In this document: positions 18,859 through 29,708 of the stretch, in pieces
How the letters are laid out: every line of letters starts with the position of its first letter
Numbering within the stretch: the first letter of the stretch is position 1
NCBI RefSeq assembly: GCF_001513965.1
Contig: NZ_KQ948018.1
Span: forward strand, 124,001 to 188,000
Source of the DNA: Streptomyces cellostaticus
GTDB lineage: Bacteria > Actinomycetota > Actinomycetes > Streptomycetales > Streptomycetaceae
Reading direction: 5' to 3'
DNA length: 64,000 nucleotides
Notes under the pieces: model-generated
What the model was told of the DNA's origin: nothing
The model's database searches: none
What the model saw: the letters and a program-made list of their open reading frames with translations, nothing else
Translations under genes and position numbers: made by a program

Positions 18859-19218
18859 GTGAACGCGTATGCGCCCATCCTCGTACTGGGAGCCCTCGGG
18901 GCAGGCTTTGCGATCTTCTCCGTGGTCATGGCCACGCTGATCGGTCCGAAGCGGTACAACCGCGCCAAACTCGAGGCCTACGAGTGCGGTATCGAGCCGA
19001 CCCCCACGCCGGCCGGCGGCGGGCGCTTCCCCATCAAGTACTACCTGACGGCGATGCTCTTCATCGTCTTCGACATCGAGATCGTCTTCCTCTACCCCTG
19101 GGCCGTCACGTTCGACGCCCTGGGGATCTTCGGGCTCGTGGAGATGCTGCTCTTCGTGCTCACCGTCTTCGTCGCGTACGCGTACGTATGGCGGCGCGGC
19201 GGCCTGGAATGGGACTGA
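18859..19218 (+). CDS. nuoA: NADH-quinone oxidoreductase subunit A
   Basis: This is the first gene of the complex I operon and encodes a small membrane subunit near the quinone channel. The 119 residues hold three hydrophobic helices and the conserved loop AYECGIEPTPTPAGG with its Cys, then RFPIKYYLTAMLFIVFDIE. The GTG start follows GAGGAGCGAGGAGCG. nuoB begins 15 bases later. Family length and motifs are normal. Confidence 0.96.
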   Translation: MNAYAPILVLGALGAGFAIFSVVMATLIGPKRYNRAKLEAYECGIEPTPTPAGGGRFPIKYYLTAMLFIVFDIEIVFLYPWAVTFDALGIFGLVEMLLFVLTVFVAYAYVWRRGGLEWD

Positions 19219-19233
19219 GGGGCCTTTAGAGAC

Positions 19234-19788
19234 ATGGGACTCGAAGAAAAGCTGCCGAGCGGCTTCCTGCTGACCACCGTCGAGCAGGCCGCGGGCTGGG
19301 TGCGCAAGGCGTCCGTCTTCCCGGCCACCTTCGGCCTGGCCTGCTGTGCCATCGAGATGATGACCACCGGCGCCGGGCGCTACGACCTCGCCCGCTTCGG
19401 CATGGAGGTCTTCCGCGGCTCGCCACGCCAGGCGGACCTGATGATCGTCGCCGGCCGGGTCAGCCAGAAGATGGCGCCGGTACTGAGGCAGGTCTACGAC
19501 CAGATGCCCAACCCGAAGTGGGTGATCTCCATGGGCGTCTGCGCCTCCTCGGGCGGCATGTTCAACAACTACGCGATCGTCCAGGGCGTCGACCACATCG
19601 TCCCGGTCGACATCTATCTCCCCGGCTGTCCGCCCCGGCCCGAGATGCTGATGGACGCGATCCTCAAGCTCCACCAGAAGATCCAGACCTCCAAGCTCGG
19701 CGTGAACGCCGAGGAAGCGGCCCGCGAGGCGGAGGAGGCGGCGCTCAAGGCCCTGCCCACGATCGAGATGAAGGGGCTGCTGCAGTGA
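19234..19788 (+). CDS. nuoB: NADH-quinone oxidoreductase subunit B
   Basis: This 184-residue subunit of the peripheral arm binds the last iron-sulfur cluster (N2) that reduces quinone. The four cysteine ligands are in [12 protein letters not shown] (two adjacent Cys), [13 protein letters not shown] and [11 protein letters not shown] charged, Glu/Ala-rich tail of about 25 residues follows the core. Its stop overlaps the nuoC GTG. All key residues are present. Confidence 0.97.
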   Translation: MGLEEKLPSGFLLTTVEQAAGWVRKASVFPATFGLACCAIEMMTTGAGRYDLARFGMEVFRGSPRQADLMIVAGRVSQKMAPVLRQVYDQMPNPKWVISMGVCASSGGMFNNYAIVQGVDHIVPVDIYLPGCPPRPEMLMDAILKLHQKIQTSKLGVNAEEAAREAEEAALKALPTIEMKGLLQ

Positions 19789-20528
19789 GCGACGCGAACG
19801 GCACGGGCGGCGTGAACCCCGAGAAGGACCTCGCCGCCTCCAACCTCCCCGGCCAGCGCGGCCAGGGCGGCGAGGAGATCCGCGTCCAGCGCGGCATGTT
19901 CGGCGCCAACAACGGCGGCGACACCTCCGGCTACGGCGGTCTCGTCCGCTCGGTCCGGCTTCCGGGACCGGCGAACCGGCCCTACGGCGGCTGGTTCGAC
20001 GAAGTTGCCGACGAGCTGGAGGGCGCCCTGGAGGAACAAGGACTCCTCCCCGAGAACGCCATCGAGAAGACGGTCGTCGACCGCGGTGAGATCACCTTCC
20101 ACATCGAACGCGAGCACCTGCGCCGCGTCGCCCGCACCCTGCGCGACGACCCGGCCTTGCGCTTCGAGCTGTGTACCGGCGTCAGCGGTGTGCACCACCC
20201 GCAGGACAAGGGCCGCGAGCTGCACGCCGTCTACCACCTGCGCTCGATCACCCACAACCGGCTGATCCGCATCGAGGTCAGCGCCCCCGACAGCGACCCG
20301 CACATCCCGTCCCTGGTCTCCGTGTATCCGACCAACGACTGGCACGAGCGCGAGACCTACGACTTCTTCGGCATCGTCTTCGACGATCACCCGGCCCTGA
20401 CGCGGATCATGATGCCGGACGACTGGCAGGGCCATCCGCAGCGCAAGGACTACCCCCTCGGCGGCATCCCCGTCGAGTACAAGGGCGCCCAGATCCCGGC
20501 TCCGGACCAGCGGAGGTCGTACTCGTGA
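19785..20528 (+). CDS. nuoC: NADH-quinone oxidoreductase subunit C
   Basis: This 247-residue soluble subunit bridges the peripheral arm to the membrane arm near the quinone site. The first 65 residues are a Gly-rich extension ([17 protein letters not shown]). The 30-kDa core has [28 protein letters not shown] and the signature [16 protein letters not shown]. It is separate from nuoD, unlike the nuoCD fusion of E. coli. I start at the GTG overlapping nuoB (GTGA). Confidence 0.95.
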   Translation: MSDANGTGGVNPEKDLAASNLPGQRGQGGEEIRVQRGMFGANNGGDTSGYGGLVRSVRLPGPANRPYGGWFDEVADELEGALEEQGLLPENAIEKTVVDRGEITFHIEREHLRRVARTLRDDPALRFELCTGVSGVHHPQDKGRELHAVYHLRSITHNRLIRIEVSAPDSDPHIPSLVSVYPTNDWHERETYDFFGIVFDDHPALTRIMMPDDWQGHPQRKDYPLGGIPVEYKGAQIPAPDQRRSYS

Positions 20529-21865
20529 GCACACAGTCAGCATCCGCGGCCTCCGCCGCTTCGGCGCGCGAGACCACCGAGGGCACCGTATATACGGTCA
20601 CCGGTGGCGACTGGGACGAGGTCGTCCAGTCCGCGGCCCGCGCCGACGACGAGCGCATCGTCGTCAACATGGGGCCCCAGCACCCCTCCACCCACGGGGT
20701 GCTCCGCCTGATCCTGGAGATCGAGGGCGAGACGGTCACCGAGGCCCGCTGCGGCATCGGCTATCTGCACACAGGCATCGAGAAGAACCTCGAGTTCCGC
20801 ACGTGGACGCAGGGCACCACCTTCGTCACGCGCATGGACTACCTCACGTCCTTCTTCAACGAGACCGCCTACTGCCTCGCCGTCGAGAAGCTCCTCGGCA
20901 TCGAGGACCAGATCACCGAACGCGCCAAGATCATCCGGGTGCTCCTGATGGAGCTGAACCGGATGTCCTCCCACCTGGTGTGCATCGCCACCGGCGGTAT
21001 GGAACTGGGCGCCACCACGATCATGATCTACGGATTCCGTGATCGTGAAATGATTCTCGACATCTACGAGCTCATCACGGGCCTGCGCATGAACCATGCG
21101 TACATCCGGCCCGGCGGACTCGCCCAGGACCTGCCGCCCGGCGCGGTGGACCAGATCCGCGAGTTCGTGAAGAAGATGAAGAAGAACCTCCCGGAGTACG
21201 ACAAGCTCGCCACCGGGAACCCCATCTTCAAGGCCCGTATGCAGGACATCGGCTACCTCGACCTGGCCGGCTGCCTGGCCCTCGGCGCGACGGGCCCGAT
21301 CCTGCGCTCCACCGGCCTGCCGCACGACCTGCGCAAGGCACAGCCGTACTGCGACTACGAGACGTACGACTTCGACGTCCCGACCGCCGACAGCTGCGAT
21401 GCCTACGGCCGCTTCCTGGTCCGCCTGGAGGAGATGCGCCAGTCGCTCAGGATCGTCGAGCAGTGCCTGGACCGGCTCCAGCCGGGACCGGTCATGGTCG
21501 CCGACAAGAAGATCGCCTGGCCCGCCCAGCTCGCCCTGGGGCCGGACGGACTCGGCAACTCCCTCGACCACATCAAGAAGATCATGGGCACCTCCATGGA
21601 GGCTCTGATCCACCACTTCAAGCTGGTCACCGAGGGCTTCCGGGTACCCCCGGGACAGGCGTACGCGGCCGTCGAGTCGCCCAAGGGCGAACTCGGAGTG
21701 CACGCAGTCTCCGACGGCGGCACTCGCCCCTACCGGGTCCATTTCCGCGACCCGTCCTTCACCAACCTGCAGGCCATGGCGGCGATGTGCGAGGGCGGCC
21801 AGGTCGCCGACGTCATCGTCGCCGTCGCGTCCATCGACCCCGTGATGGGAGGCGTCGACCGGTGA
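20525..21865 (+). CDS. nuoD: NADH-quinone oxidoreductase subunit D
   Basis: This 446-residue, 49-kDa-type subunit forms the quinone pocket with NuoB. Motifs include [16 protein letters not shown] (about 47-62), [28 protein letters not shown] and the C-terminal [12 protein letters not shown] Ser/Ala-rich leader of about 40 residues precedes the core. The GTG start overlaps nuoC and the stop overlaps nuoE. Confidence 0.97.
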   Translation: MSTQSASAASAASARETTEGTVYTVTGGDWDEVVQSAARADDERIVVNMGPQHPSTHGVLRLILEIEGETVTEARCGIGYLHTGIEKNLEFRTWTQGTTFVTRMDYLTSFFNETAYCLAVEKLLGIEDQITERAKIIRVLLMELNRMSSHLVCIATGGMELGATTIMIYGFRDREMILDIYELITGLRMNHAYIRPGGLAQDLPPGAVDQIREFVKKMKKNLPEYDKLATGNPIFKARMQDIGYLDLAGCLALGATGPILRSTGLPHDLRKAQPYCDYETYDFDVPTADSCDAYGRFLVRLEEMRQSLRIVEQCLDRLQPGPVMVADKKIAWPAQLALGPDGLGNSLDHIKKIMGTSMEALIHHFKLVTEGFRVPPGQAYAAVESPKGELGVHAVSDGGTRPYRVHFRDPSFTNLQAMAAMCEGGQVADVIVAVASIDPVMGGVDR

Positions 21866-22734
21866 CCACCTCTTCTTCGGAGCGGGGCGTCAGCCTGGGC
21901 ATGCCCGAACTGCCCGCGCCGGCGTATCCGGACGATGTCCGGGCCCGGCTGGAGGCGGACGCGCGCGAGGTGATCGCGCGCTACCCGGACTCCCGGTCCG
22001 CCCTGCTGCCGCTGCTCCACCTCGTTCAGTCCGAGGAGGGCCATGTCACGCGCACCGGCATGCGGTTCTGCGCGGACATGCTGGGCCTGACCACGGCCGA
22101 GGTCACCGCGGTGGCCACCTTCTACACCATGTACCGGCGCAAGCCGTCCGGTGACTACCAGGTCGGGGTGTGCACCAACACGCTGTGCGCGGTGATGGGC
22201 GGAGACGCGATCTTCGAGACCCTCCAGGAGCACCTGGGCGTCGGCAACGGGGAGACCACCGACGACGGCAAGGTCACCCTGGAGCACATCGAGTGCAACG
22301 CGGCCTGCGACTTCGCGCCGGTCGTGATGGTCAACTGGGAGTTCTTCGACAACCAGACGCCCGGCAGCGCCAAGCGCCTGGTCGACGACCTGCGCGCGGG
22401 ACGGCCTGTCGAGCCCACGCGCGGGGCGCGGATGTGCACCTTCAAGGAAACCGCGCGGATCCTGGCGGGCTTCCCCGACGAGCGGCCAGGGGCCGTCGAG
22501 GAGAGCGGCAGCGCGGGACCCGCTTCGCTGGTGGGCCTTCGCCTGGCAAGGGGAGAGGCCGCACCCGCGCGTGTGGTCCATCCGCGTGACGGCGGCCCGC
22601 ACCAGGAACCGCAGGATTCCGCGGTGCACGAGCCGTCGCCGACCGAGCACCTCAGCTCGCACGACGCGCCGCTGGAGACATCGGCCTCCGACCCGGCCCA
22701 CCCGGCAGGGCCTACCGCCGAGGAGGGGGAGTGA
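21862..22734 (+). CDS. nuoE: NADH-quinone oxidoreductase subunit E
   Basis: This 24-kDa-type subunit binds the 2Fe-2S cluster N1a. The ligands are visible as CTNTLC and CNAAC in the thioredoxin-like core (to about residue 190). At 290 residues it is about 80 longer than usual. The extra C-terminal tail is acidic and rich in Pro, Ser and His ([20 protein letters not shown]), with no recognisable domain. It is coupled to nuoD (GTGA) and nuoF (ATGA). Confidence 0.95.
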   Translation: MTTSSSERGVSLGMPELPAPAYPDDVRARLEADAREVIARYPDSRSALLPLLHLVQSEEGHVTRTGMRFCADMLGLTTAEVTAVATFYTMYRRKPSGDYQVGVCTNTLCAVMGGDAIFETLQEHLGVGNGETTDDGKVTLEHIECNAACDFAPVVMVNWEFFDNQTPGSAKRLVDDLRAGRPVEPTRGARMCTFKETARILAGFPDERPGAVEESGSAGPASLVGLRLARGEAAPARVVHPRDGGPHQEPQDSAVHEPSPTEHLSSHDAPLETSASDPAHPAGPTAEEGE

Positions 22735-24080
22735 TGACCGTGGCACCCGAACTCAAGGGAACGAGCCCCGAGAAGCTGCTCGCACCCGTGCTGTCGGCCT
22801 TCTGGGACGAGGACCGGTCCTGGACTCTGGACGTCTACCGGAGGCACGAGGGGTACGAGGGGCTCCGCAAGGCGCTCGCCATGTCACCGGACGACTTGAT
22901 CGCGTATGTCAAGGACTCCGGTCTGCGCGGGCGCGGTGGCGCGGGATTCCCGACCGGAATGAAATGGCAGTTCATTCCGCAGGGTGATGGAAAACCGCAC
23001 TATCTAGTTGTCAACGCCGACGAATCGGAGCCCGGGACCTGCAAGGACATCCCGCTCCTCTTCGCGAACCCGCATAGCCTCATCGAGGGCATGGTGATCG
23101 CGTGCTATGCCATCAGGTCGTCGCATGCCTTCATCTATCTGCGTGGTGAAGTCGTTCCCGTTCTGCGGCGGTTGCACGAGGCCGTGCGCGAGGCCTACGC
23201 GGCGGGCTACCTCGGCGAGAACATCCTGGGCAGCGGACTCGACCTCGAACTCACCGTGCACGCCGGCGCCGGTGCGTACATCTGCGGTGAGGAGACCGCA
23301 CTGCTCGACTCGCTCGAAGGCCGCCGTGGTCAACCGCGGCTCCGTCCCCCCTTCCCTGCGGTGGAAGGCCTCTACGCCTGTCCGACTGTGGTGAATAACG
23401 TCGAATCGATCGCGTCAGTTCCCGCCATCCTGAAAAACGGCAAGGAATGGTTCAGGTCGATGGGGAGCGAGAGGTCGCCCGGCTTCACGCTCTACTCGCT
23501 CAGCGGCCACGTCGCGAGCCCCGGCCAGTACGAGGCGCCGCTCGGCATCACACTCCGCCAGCTCCTCGACATGAGCGGCGGCATGCGGCCCGGGCATCGC
23601 CTCAAGTTCTGGACGCCGGGCGGCTCCTCGACGCCGATGTTCACCGACGAGCACCTCGACGTCCCTCTTGATTACGAAGGAGTGGGCGCCGCGGGTTCCA
23701 TGCTCGGCACGAAAGCCCTGCAGTGCTTCGACGAGACGACCTGCGTGGTGCGGGCGGTGACCCGCTGGACCGAGTTCTACGCCCACGAGTCCTGCGGCAA
23801 GTGCACGCCCTGCCGCGAAGGGACGTACTGGCTCGTGCAGTTGCTGCGGGACATCGAGGCCGGCAAGGGCGTCATGTCCGACCTCGACAAGCTGAACGAC
23901 ATCGCCGACAACATCAACGGCAAGTCCTTCTGCGCCCTCGGCGACGGCGCCGCATCCCCGATCTTCTCCTCGCTCAAGTACTTCCGCGAGGAGTACGAGC
24001 AGCACATCACGGGCCGGGGCTGCCCCTTCGACCCGGCCAAGTCGACGGCCTGGGCGGACCGCCCGGAGGTGAACGCATGA
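22734..24080 (+). CDS. nuoF: NADH-quinone oxidoreductase subunit F
   Basis: This 448-residue subunit binds NADH, FMN and a 4Fe-4S cluster and is the electron entry point. It has [15 protein letters not shown] (NADH), [12 protein letters not shown] (FMN), [19 protein letters not shown] and the cluster motif [11 protein letters not shown], with a fourth Cys in [12 protein letters not shown] prefer the ATG at 22734, seven bases after AGGAGG, over the GTG at 22731. Two internal stretches (about 22955-23005 and 23390-23460) use more A/T in third positions than the rest. Confidence 0.96.
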   Translation: MTVAPELKGTSPEKLLAPVLSAFWDEDRSWTLDVYRRHEGYEGLRKALAMSPDDLIAYVKDSGLRGRGGAGFPTGMKWQFIPQGDGKPHYLVVNADESEPGTCKDIPLLFANPHSLIEGMVIACYAIRSSHAFIYLRGEVVPVLRRLHEAVREAYAAGYLGENILGSGLDLELTVHAGAGAYICGEETALLDSLEGRRGQPRLRPPFPAVEGLYACPTVVNNVESIASVPAILKNGKEWFRSMGSERSPGFTLYSLSGHVASPGQYEAPLGITLRQLLDMSGGMRPGHRLKFWTPGGSSTPMFTDEHLDVPLDYEGVGAAGSMLGTKALQCFDETTCVVRAVTRWTEFYAHESCGKCTPCREGTYWLVQLLRDIEAGKGVMSDLDKLNDIADNINGKSFCALGDGAASPIFSSLKYFREEYEQHITGRGCPFDPAKSTAWADRPEVNA

Positions 24081-26581
24081 CCGTGACCACCAGCGCCCCC
24101 AAGGGAGGGGGAGAGGCGGCGGTCCCGCCGGAGGACCTCGTCACGCTGACGATCGACGGCGTCGAGATCAGCGTGCCCAAGGGCACCCTGGTCATCCGGG
24201 CCGCCGAGCAGCTCGGCATCGAGATCCCTCGCTTCTGCGACCACCCCCTCCTCGACCCGGCCGGCGCCTGCCGCCAGTGCATCGTCGAGGTCGAGGGCCA
24301 GCGCAAGCCGATGGCGTCCTGCACGATCACATGTACGGACGGGATGGTGGTGAAGACTCACCTCACGTCCCCCGTCGCCGAAAAGGCCCAGCACGGTGTG
24401 ATGGAGCTGCTGCTCATCAACCATCCGCTGGACTGCCCCGTCTGCGACAAGGGCGGCGAGTGCCCGCTGCAGAACCAAGCCATGTCGCACGGCAACGCCG
24501 AGTCCCGCTTCGAGGGCCGCAAGCGGACGTACGAGAAGCCCGTCCCGATCTCCACCCAGGTGCTGCTCGACCGCGAGCGGTGCGTGCTGTGCGCCCGCTG
24601 CACCCGCTTCTCCAACCAGATCGCGGGCGACCCGATGATCGAGCTGCTCGAGCGGGGCGCGCTCCAGCAGGTCGGCACCGGCGAGGGCGACCCCTTCGAG
24701 TCGTACTTCTCCGGCAACACCATCCAGATCTGCCCGGTCGGCGCGCTCACCTCGGCGGCCTATCGTTTCCGTTCCCGCCCCTTCGACCTCGTCTCCTCTC
24801 CGTCGGTGTGCGAGCACTGCTCCGGCGGCTGCGCCACCCGCACCGACCACCGGCGCGGCAAGGTCATGCGGCGGCTCGCCGCCAACGACCCCGAGGTCAA
24901 CGAGGAGTGGATCTGCGACAAGGGACGCTTCGCGTTCCGGTACGCGCAGCTGAAGGACCGCCTCGACACCCCGCTCGTGCGAGGCGCCGAGGGAGTCCTG
25001 GAGCCCGCCTCCTGGCCGGAGGCCCTGGAAGCGGCCGCGCGCGGGCTGACCGCCGCCCGCTCCCGGGCCGGTGTCCTCATCGGCGGCCGGCTGACCGTCG
25101 AGGACGCCTACGCGTACAGCAAGTTCGCGCGCGTGGCGCTCGACACCAACGACATCGACTTCCGCGCGCGCGTGCACAGCGGCGAGGAGGCCGACTTCCT
25201 GGCGGCCCGGGTGGCCGGCCGCGGCCGCGACCTCGACGGCACGGGCGTCACGTACACCTCCCTGGAGAAGGCCCCCGCCGTTCTGCTGGCCGGGCTCGAG
25301 TCCGAGGAGGAGGCGCCCGGTGTCTTCCTGCGGCTGCGCAAGGCCTGGCGCAAGCACAAGCAGCAGGTGTTTGCGCTGGGCACGCATGCCACCCGGGGCC
25401 TGGAGAAGGCGGGCGGCACGCTGCTGCCGGCCGCTCCCGGCACCGAGACCGAGTGGCTGGACGCCCTCGCGAGCGGCGTCGGCCTGGAGGGGCCCGGCGC
25501 GAAGGCCGCCGAGGCCCTGCGGTCCGAGGGCGCGGTGATCGTCGTAGGAGAGCGGCTCGCCGGAGTGCCCGGCGGTCTCACCGCCGCCGTATGCGCGGCC
25601 GACGCGACCGGCGCCCAGCTGGTGTGGATCCCGCGACGGGCCGGGGAGCGCGGCGCCCTCGAGGCGGGCGCGCTACCGTCCCTGCTGCCGGGCGGGCGCC
25701 CGGCGATCCACCCGCGCGCGCGGGAGGAGGTCGCCGCCGCCTGGGGGCTCTCCGAACTGCCCTTGCGCTACGGCCGCGACACCCAGCAGATCATCGAGTC
25801 CGCCGCCACCGGTGAACTGTCGGCGCTCGTGGTCGCCGGTGTGGAGGTCGCCGACCTGCCCGACCCGGCACGCGCGCGTGAGGCGCTCGACCGCGTCGGC
25901 TTCCTGGTGTCGCTGGAGCTGCGGCCCAGCGAGGTCACCGAGCACGCGGACGTCGTCCTGCCGGTCGCCGCGGTCGCCGAGAAGGCGGGCACCTTCCTCA
26001 ACTGGGAAGGCAGGGTCCGCTTCTTCGAGACCGCGCTCAAGCCCGACCAGATGACCCGCCGCCTCGCCCCGACCGACGGACGCGTGCTGCAGATGCTGGC
26101 CGACGCCATGGACGTCCACCTGGGCCTGCCGGACCTGCGTACCGCGCGCGCGGAGATCGACCGCCTCGGCGCCTGGGACGGCCCGCGGGCCACCGAGCCC
26201 ATGGAGTCCGCGGGCGTGCTGCCCCGCCCCGCCGCCGGTGAGGCCGTACTCGCCGGGCACCGGCTGCTGCTGGACCAGGGCGTCCTGCAGGAGGGCGACG
26301 AGGCGCTCGCCGGCACGCGGCACGCGGCACGCGCGCGCGTGTCGGCCGCCACGGCTGCCGAGGCGGGCGTCAAGAACGGCGGCGTCCTCGCCGTCACCGG
26401 ACCGGCCGGCACGACCGAACTCCCGCTCCAGATCACCGAGATGCCCGACCGGGTGGTCTGGCTCCCGCTGAACTCCGTCGGCACCGGCGTCGCCTCCGAC
26501 ACCGGCGCACAGCCCGGCACCCTCGTCCGCATCGGCCCGGCGGCACTTGCCGAAGAGGCCCCCAAGGAGGTGGAGGCATGA
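24077..26581 (+). CDS. nuoG: NADH-quinone oxidoreductase subunit G
   Basis: This large peripheral-arm subunit of 834 residues carries several iron-sulfur clusters. The N-terminal 2Fe-2S domain has [16 protein letters not shown]. Next come the [13 protein letters not shown] stretch, CVLCARC with a distant ICPVGAL, and the extra cluster motif CEHCSGGC ending ICDKGRFAF, which some bacteria keep. The C-terminal half is a molybdopterin-oxidoreductase-like fold without obvious cofactor use. The ATG overlaps the nuoF stop (ATGA). Confidence 0.96.
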   Translation: MTVTTSAPKGGGEAAVPPEDLVTLTIDGVEISVPKGTLVIRAAEQLGIEIPRFCDHPLLDPAGACRQCIVEVEGQRKPMASCTITCTDGMVVKTHLTSPVAEKAQHGVMELLLINHPLDCPVCDKGGECPLQNQAMSHGNAESRFEGRKRTYEKPVPISTQVLLDRERCVLCARCTRFSNQIAGDPMIELLERGALQQVGTGEGDPFESYFSGNTIQICPVGALTSAAYRFRSRPFDLVSSPSVCEHCSGGCATRTDHRRGKVMRRLAANDPEVNEEWICDKGRFAFRYAQLKDRLDTPLVRGAEGVLEPASWPEALEAAARGLTAARSRAGVLIGGRLTVEDAYAYSKFARVALDTNDIDFRARVHSGEEADFLAARVAGRGRDLDGTGVTYTSLEKAPAVLLAGLESEEEAPGVFLRLRKAWRKHKQQVFALGTHATRGLEKAGGTLLPAAPGTETEWLDALASGVGLEGPGAKAAEALRSEGAVIVVGERLAGVPGGLTAAVCAADATGAQLVWIPRRAGERGALEAGALPSLLPGGRPAIHPRAREEVAAAWGLSELPLRYGRDTQQIIESAATGELSALVVAGVEVADLPDPARAREALDRVGFLVSLELRPSEVTEHADVVLPVAAVAEKAGTFLNWEGRVRFFETALKPDQMTRRLAPTDGRVLQMLADAMDVHLGLPDLRTARAEIDRLGAWDGPRATEPMESAGVLPRPAAGEAVLAGHRLLLDQGVLQEGDEALAGTRHAARARVSAATAAEAGVKNGGVLAVTGPAGTTELPLQITEMPDRVVWLPLNSVGTGVASDTGAQPGTLVRIGPAALAEEAPKEVEA

Positions 26582-27942
26582 GCCCGTACCTCGCCGCTGA
26601 AGACCTCTCGATGTTCGGCCGCGACCCCTGGTGGCTGGTCGTCATCAAGGCCGTCTTCTGCTTCGCCTTCCTGATGGTGACCGTGCTGTTCTCCATCGTC
26701 TGGGAGCGCAAGGTCGTCGCCTGGATGCAGCTGCGCATCGGCCCCAACCGGCACGGCCCCTGGGGCATGCTCCAGTCGCTCGCCGACGGCGTGAAGCTGA
26801 TGCTCAAGGAAGACCTCATCGTCAAACGCGCGGACAAGGTCGTCTACGTCCTCGCGCCGATCGTCGCGGCCATCCCGGCCTTCATGGCGATCGCGGTGAT
26901 CCCCTTCGGCCCGGCCGACAACGAGATCTCGATCTTCGGCCACCGCACCACGATGCAGCTCACCGACCTGCCGATCGCGATGCTCTACATCCTCGCGGTC
27001 GCCTCGGTCGGCATCTACGGCATCGTCCTGGCGGGTTGGAGTTCCGGATCCACCTACCCGCTCCTCGGCGGCCTCCGCTCCTGCGCGCAGATGATCTCCT
27101 ACGAGATCGCCATGGGCGCCGCGTTCGCCTCCGTGTTCCTCTACTCGGGGTCGATGTCGACCTCCACGATCGTGGAACAGCAGCACGACCGCTGGTACAT
27201 CCTGCTGCTGCCGGTCTCCTTCATCCTCTACATCGTCACGATGGTCGGCGAGACCAACCGCGCCCCCTTCGACATGCCGGAGTCCGAGGGCGACCTGGTC
27301 GGCGGCTTCAACACCGAGTACTCCTCGATCAAGTTCGCGATGTTCATGCTCGCCGAGTACGTGAACATGGTGACGGTCTCGGCCGTCTCGGCCACCCTGT
27401 TCCTCGGCGGCTGGCGCGCCCCGTGGCCGATCAGCTCCTTCTGGGAAGGCGCGAACCACGGCTGGTGGCCCATGCTCTGGTTCGTCATCAAGGTCCAGCT
27501 GCTGCTGTTCTTCTTCATCTGGCTGCGCGGCACGCTCCCGCGCGTCCGGTACGACCAGCTGATGAAGCTCGGCTGGAAGGTGCTCATCCCGGTCTCCGTG
27601 ACCTGGCTGATGCTCGTCGCGACCGTGCGGGCGCTGCGCAACGAGCACTACGACTTCGCCGACATCGCCCTCTACGTCGGCGGCGGTGTCCTCGCCCTGC
27701 TGCTGATCTCCTTCGTCGCCGACATGTTCCGCGAGAAGGCCAAGACGGCAGGGCAGCCCGCCGCCCAGCCGGCCGGATTCGACCCGATGGCGGGCGGATT
27801 CCCCGTACCGCCGCTGCCCGGGCAGGAGTTGCCGCCGGTGCCGAGGCGCAGCCCGCGCCGCGAGCGGCAGCTGATTGTCAGTGGTGGGTCGGACACTGTC
27901 AGTGACGGATCTTCGGATGGAAAGGAGGCGTCCGATGGCTGA
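26578..27942 (+). CDS. nuoH: NADH-quinone oxidoreductase subunit H
   Basis: This membrane subunit (454 residues) closes the quinone cavity. It has eight or so helices, with the early loop [20 protein letters not shown] and the conserved [28 protein letters not shown] cytosolic tail of about 60 residues, rich in Pro and Arg ([14 protein letters not shown]), is longer than in most bacteria. The ATG overlaps nuoG and the stop overlaps nuoI. Confidence 0.96.
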   Translation: MSPYLAAEDLSMFGRDPWWLVVIKAVFCFAFLMVTVLFSIVWERKVVAWMQLRIGPNRHGPWGMLQSLADGVKLMLKEDLIVKRADKVVYVLAPIVAAIPAFMAIAVIPFGPADNEISIFGHRTTMQLTDLPIAMLYILAVASVGIYGIVLAGWSSGSTYPLLGGLRSCAQMISYEIAMGAAFASVFLYSGSMSTSTIVEQQHDRWYILLLPVSFILYIVTMVGETNRAPFDMPESEGDLVGGFNTEYSSIKFAMFMLAEYVNMVTVSAVSATLFLGGWRAPWPISSFWEGANHGWWPMLWFVIKVQLLLFFFIWLRGTLPRVRYDQLMKLGWKVLIPVSVTWLMLVATVRALRNEHYDFADIALYVGGGVLALLLISFVADMFREKAKTAGQPAAQPAGFDPMAGGFPVPPLPGQELPPVPRRSPRRERQLIVSGGSDTVSDGSSDGKEASDG

Positions 27943-28558
27943 GGAGCCCAAGGAGACCAAGCCCGGTTTCCAGAACCCCGTGGCCGGCTTCGGCGTGACC
28001 TTCAAGGCCATGTTCAAGAAGCGGCTGACCGAGCAGTACCCGGAGCAGAAGAAGACCACGGCTCCGCGGTTCCACGGACGGCACCAGCTCAACCGCCATC
28101 CGGACGGCCTGGAGAAGTGCGTCGGCTGCGAGCTGTGCGCCTGGGCCTGCCCCGCCGACGCCATCTATGTGGAGGGCGCCGACAACACCGACGAGGAGCG
28201 CTACTCGCCGGGCGAGCGGTACGGCCGCGTCTACCAGATCAACTACGCACGCTGCATCCTGTGCGGTCTGTGCATCGAGGCGTGCCCCACGCGCGCGCTG
28301 ACGATGACCAACGAGTTCGAACTGGCCGACTCCAGCCGCGCCAACCTCATCTACACCAAGGAGCAGCTGCTCGCCGGCCTCGAAGAGGGCATGGTCGACA
28401 CACCCCACGCGATCTTCCCCGGGACCGACGAACAGGACTACTACCGGGGCCTGGTGACGGAGGCCGCGCCCGGGACCGTACGGCAGGTCGCGGTCTCCAA
28501 GGGAGAACAGTCGGCAGGTCCTTCGGGCGCGGCCGAGGACCAGGAGGTGGACGCATGA
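27935..28558 (+). CDS. nuoI: NADH-quinone oxidoreductase subunit I
   Basis: This 207-residue ferredoxin-like subunit holds clusters N6a and N6b, which pass electrons to NuoB. Both ligand sets are intact: [12 protein letters not shown] and [12 protein letters not shown]. The ATG follows AAAGGAGG and lies inside the end of nuoH. The C-terminal 40 residues ([17 protein letters not shown] and on) are a normal actinobacterial extension. Confidence 0.96.
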   Translation: MAEEPKETKPGFQNPVAGFGVTFKAMFKKRLTEQYPEQKKTTAPRFHGRHQLNRHPDGLEKCVGCELCAWACPADAIYVEGADNTDEERYSPGERYGRVYQINYARCILCGLCIEACPTRALTMTNEFELADSSRANLIYTKEQLLAGLEEGMVDTPHAIFPGTDEQDYYRGLVTEAAPGTVRQVAVSKGEQSAGPSGAAEDQEVDA

Positions 28559-29397
28559 GCGCGCAGCTCGCCGCCTACGCCACCTCCACCGGTGAGGCCT
28601 TCCAGTTCTGGGTTCTCGGCGCGATCGCGGTGATGGGCGCCCTGGGCACCGTCTTCATGAAGAAGTCCGTGCACAGTGCGCTCTCCCTCGCCGGGACCAT
28701 GATCGTCCTGGCGGTGTTCTACCTCGCCAATGGCGCCTACTTCCTCGGGATCGTACAGATCGTCGTCTACACCGGCGCGATCATGATGCTGTTCCTGTTC
28801 GTGGTGATGCTCGTCGGCGTGACGGCCGCGGACTCGCTGAAAGAGACCATCAAGGGCCAGCGCTGGCTGGCCCTTCTGTGCGGTGTCGGCTTCGGCGTCC
28901 TGCTGTTCGCCGGCATCGGGAACGCCTCCCTGAAGGAGTTCGACGGCACCGGCCAGGCGAACGCGAACGGCAACGTGGAGGGCCTCGCGTCCCTCATCTT
29001 CACGAAGTACGTGTTCGCCTTCGAAATCACCGGCGCCCTGCTGATCACGGCCGCCGTAGGCGCCATGGTGCTCACCCACCGCGAGCGCACCGAGCGGGCC
29101 AAGACGCAGCGGGAGCTGTCCGAGCAGCGCGTCCGCGAGGGCAAGCACCTACCGCCGCTGCCCGCCCCCGGCGTCTACGCCCGGCACAACGCGGTGGACA
29201 TCGCGGGCCTGCTGCCCGACGGCACTCCGTCCGAGCTGAGCGTCAACAGGACGCTGCGCGAGCGCGGCCAGATCCGTGACGTGTCCGCGCAGGCGCTGGG
29301 CGACCTGCGGGCGCTGGAGCAGCGCTCGGAGGAGCGCCTGGAGCGCACGGAGACCGATCCGGCGCACTTCAAGCGGGCCGAGGAGGCGTCGAAGTGA
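28555..29397 (+). CDS. nuoJ: NADH-quinone oxidoreductase subunit J
   Basis: This is a five-helix membrane subunit of the proton-pumping arm (280 residues). The conserved segment [21 protein letters not shown] lies near 58-78. Beyond the last helix is a charged tail of about 90 residues with many Arg and Glu, longer than in E. coli. It is coupled to nuoI and nuoK by four-base overlaps. Confidence 0.94.
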   Translation: MSAQLAAYATSTGEAFQFWVLGAIAVMGALGTVFMKKSVHSALSLAGTMIVLAVFYLANGAYFLGIVQIVVYTGAIMMLFLFVVMLVGVTAADSLKETIKGQRWLALLCGVGFGVLLFAGIGNASLKEFDGTGQANANGNVEGLASLIFTKYVFAFEITGALLITAAVGAMVLTHRERTERAKTQRELSEQRVREGKHLPPLPAPGVYARHNAVDIAGLLPDGTPSELSVNRTLRERGQIRDVSAQALGDLRALEQRSEERLERTETDPAHFKRAEEASK

Positions 29398-29693
29398 ACC
29401 CCGTCAACTACCTCTATCTCTCCGCCTTGCTGTTCACGATCGGCGCCACCGGCGTGCTGATCAGGCGGAACGCGATCGTCGTGTTCATGTGCATCGAGCT
29501 GATGCTCAACGCCTGCAACCTCGCGTTCGTCGTCTTCTCCCGGATGCACGGCAACCTCGACGGCCAGATCATCGCCTTCTTCACGATGGTCGTCGCCGCC
29601 GCGGAGGTCGTGGTGGGCCTCGCGATCATCGTGTCGCTGTTCCGTACCCGCCACTCGGCCTCGGTCGACGACGCCAGCCTGATGAAGCTGTAA
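29394..29693 (+). CDS. nuoK: NADH-quinone oxidoreductase subunit K
   Basis: This 99-residue, three-helix subunit carries buried glutamates of the proton path. The family pattern [16 protein letters not shown] and the later [17 protein letters not shown] are clear. The start is the GTG overlapping the nuoJ stop (GTGA). Length is exactly typical. nuoL follows after 15 bases. Confidence 0.95.
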   Translation: MNPVNYLYLSALLFTIGATGVLIRRNAIVVFMCIELMLNACNLAFVVFSRMHGNLDGQIIAFFTMVVAAAEVVVGLAIIVSLFRTRHSASVDDASLMKL

Positions 29694-29708
29694 GGGGTCG
29701 GAAGAATC

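Noticed and set aside
18859..18874. GTGAACGCGTATGCGC at the nuoA start as a further Rex site
   Set aside because: Only the first half matches, and the bases are fixed by the start codon and coding sequence.
25768..28164. Long minus-strand open frame opposite nuoG-nuoH
   Set aside because: Low-complexity Asp/His/Arg composition and full overlap with well-supported nuo genes.
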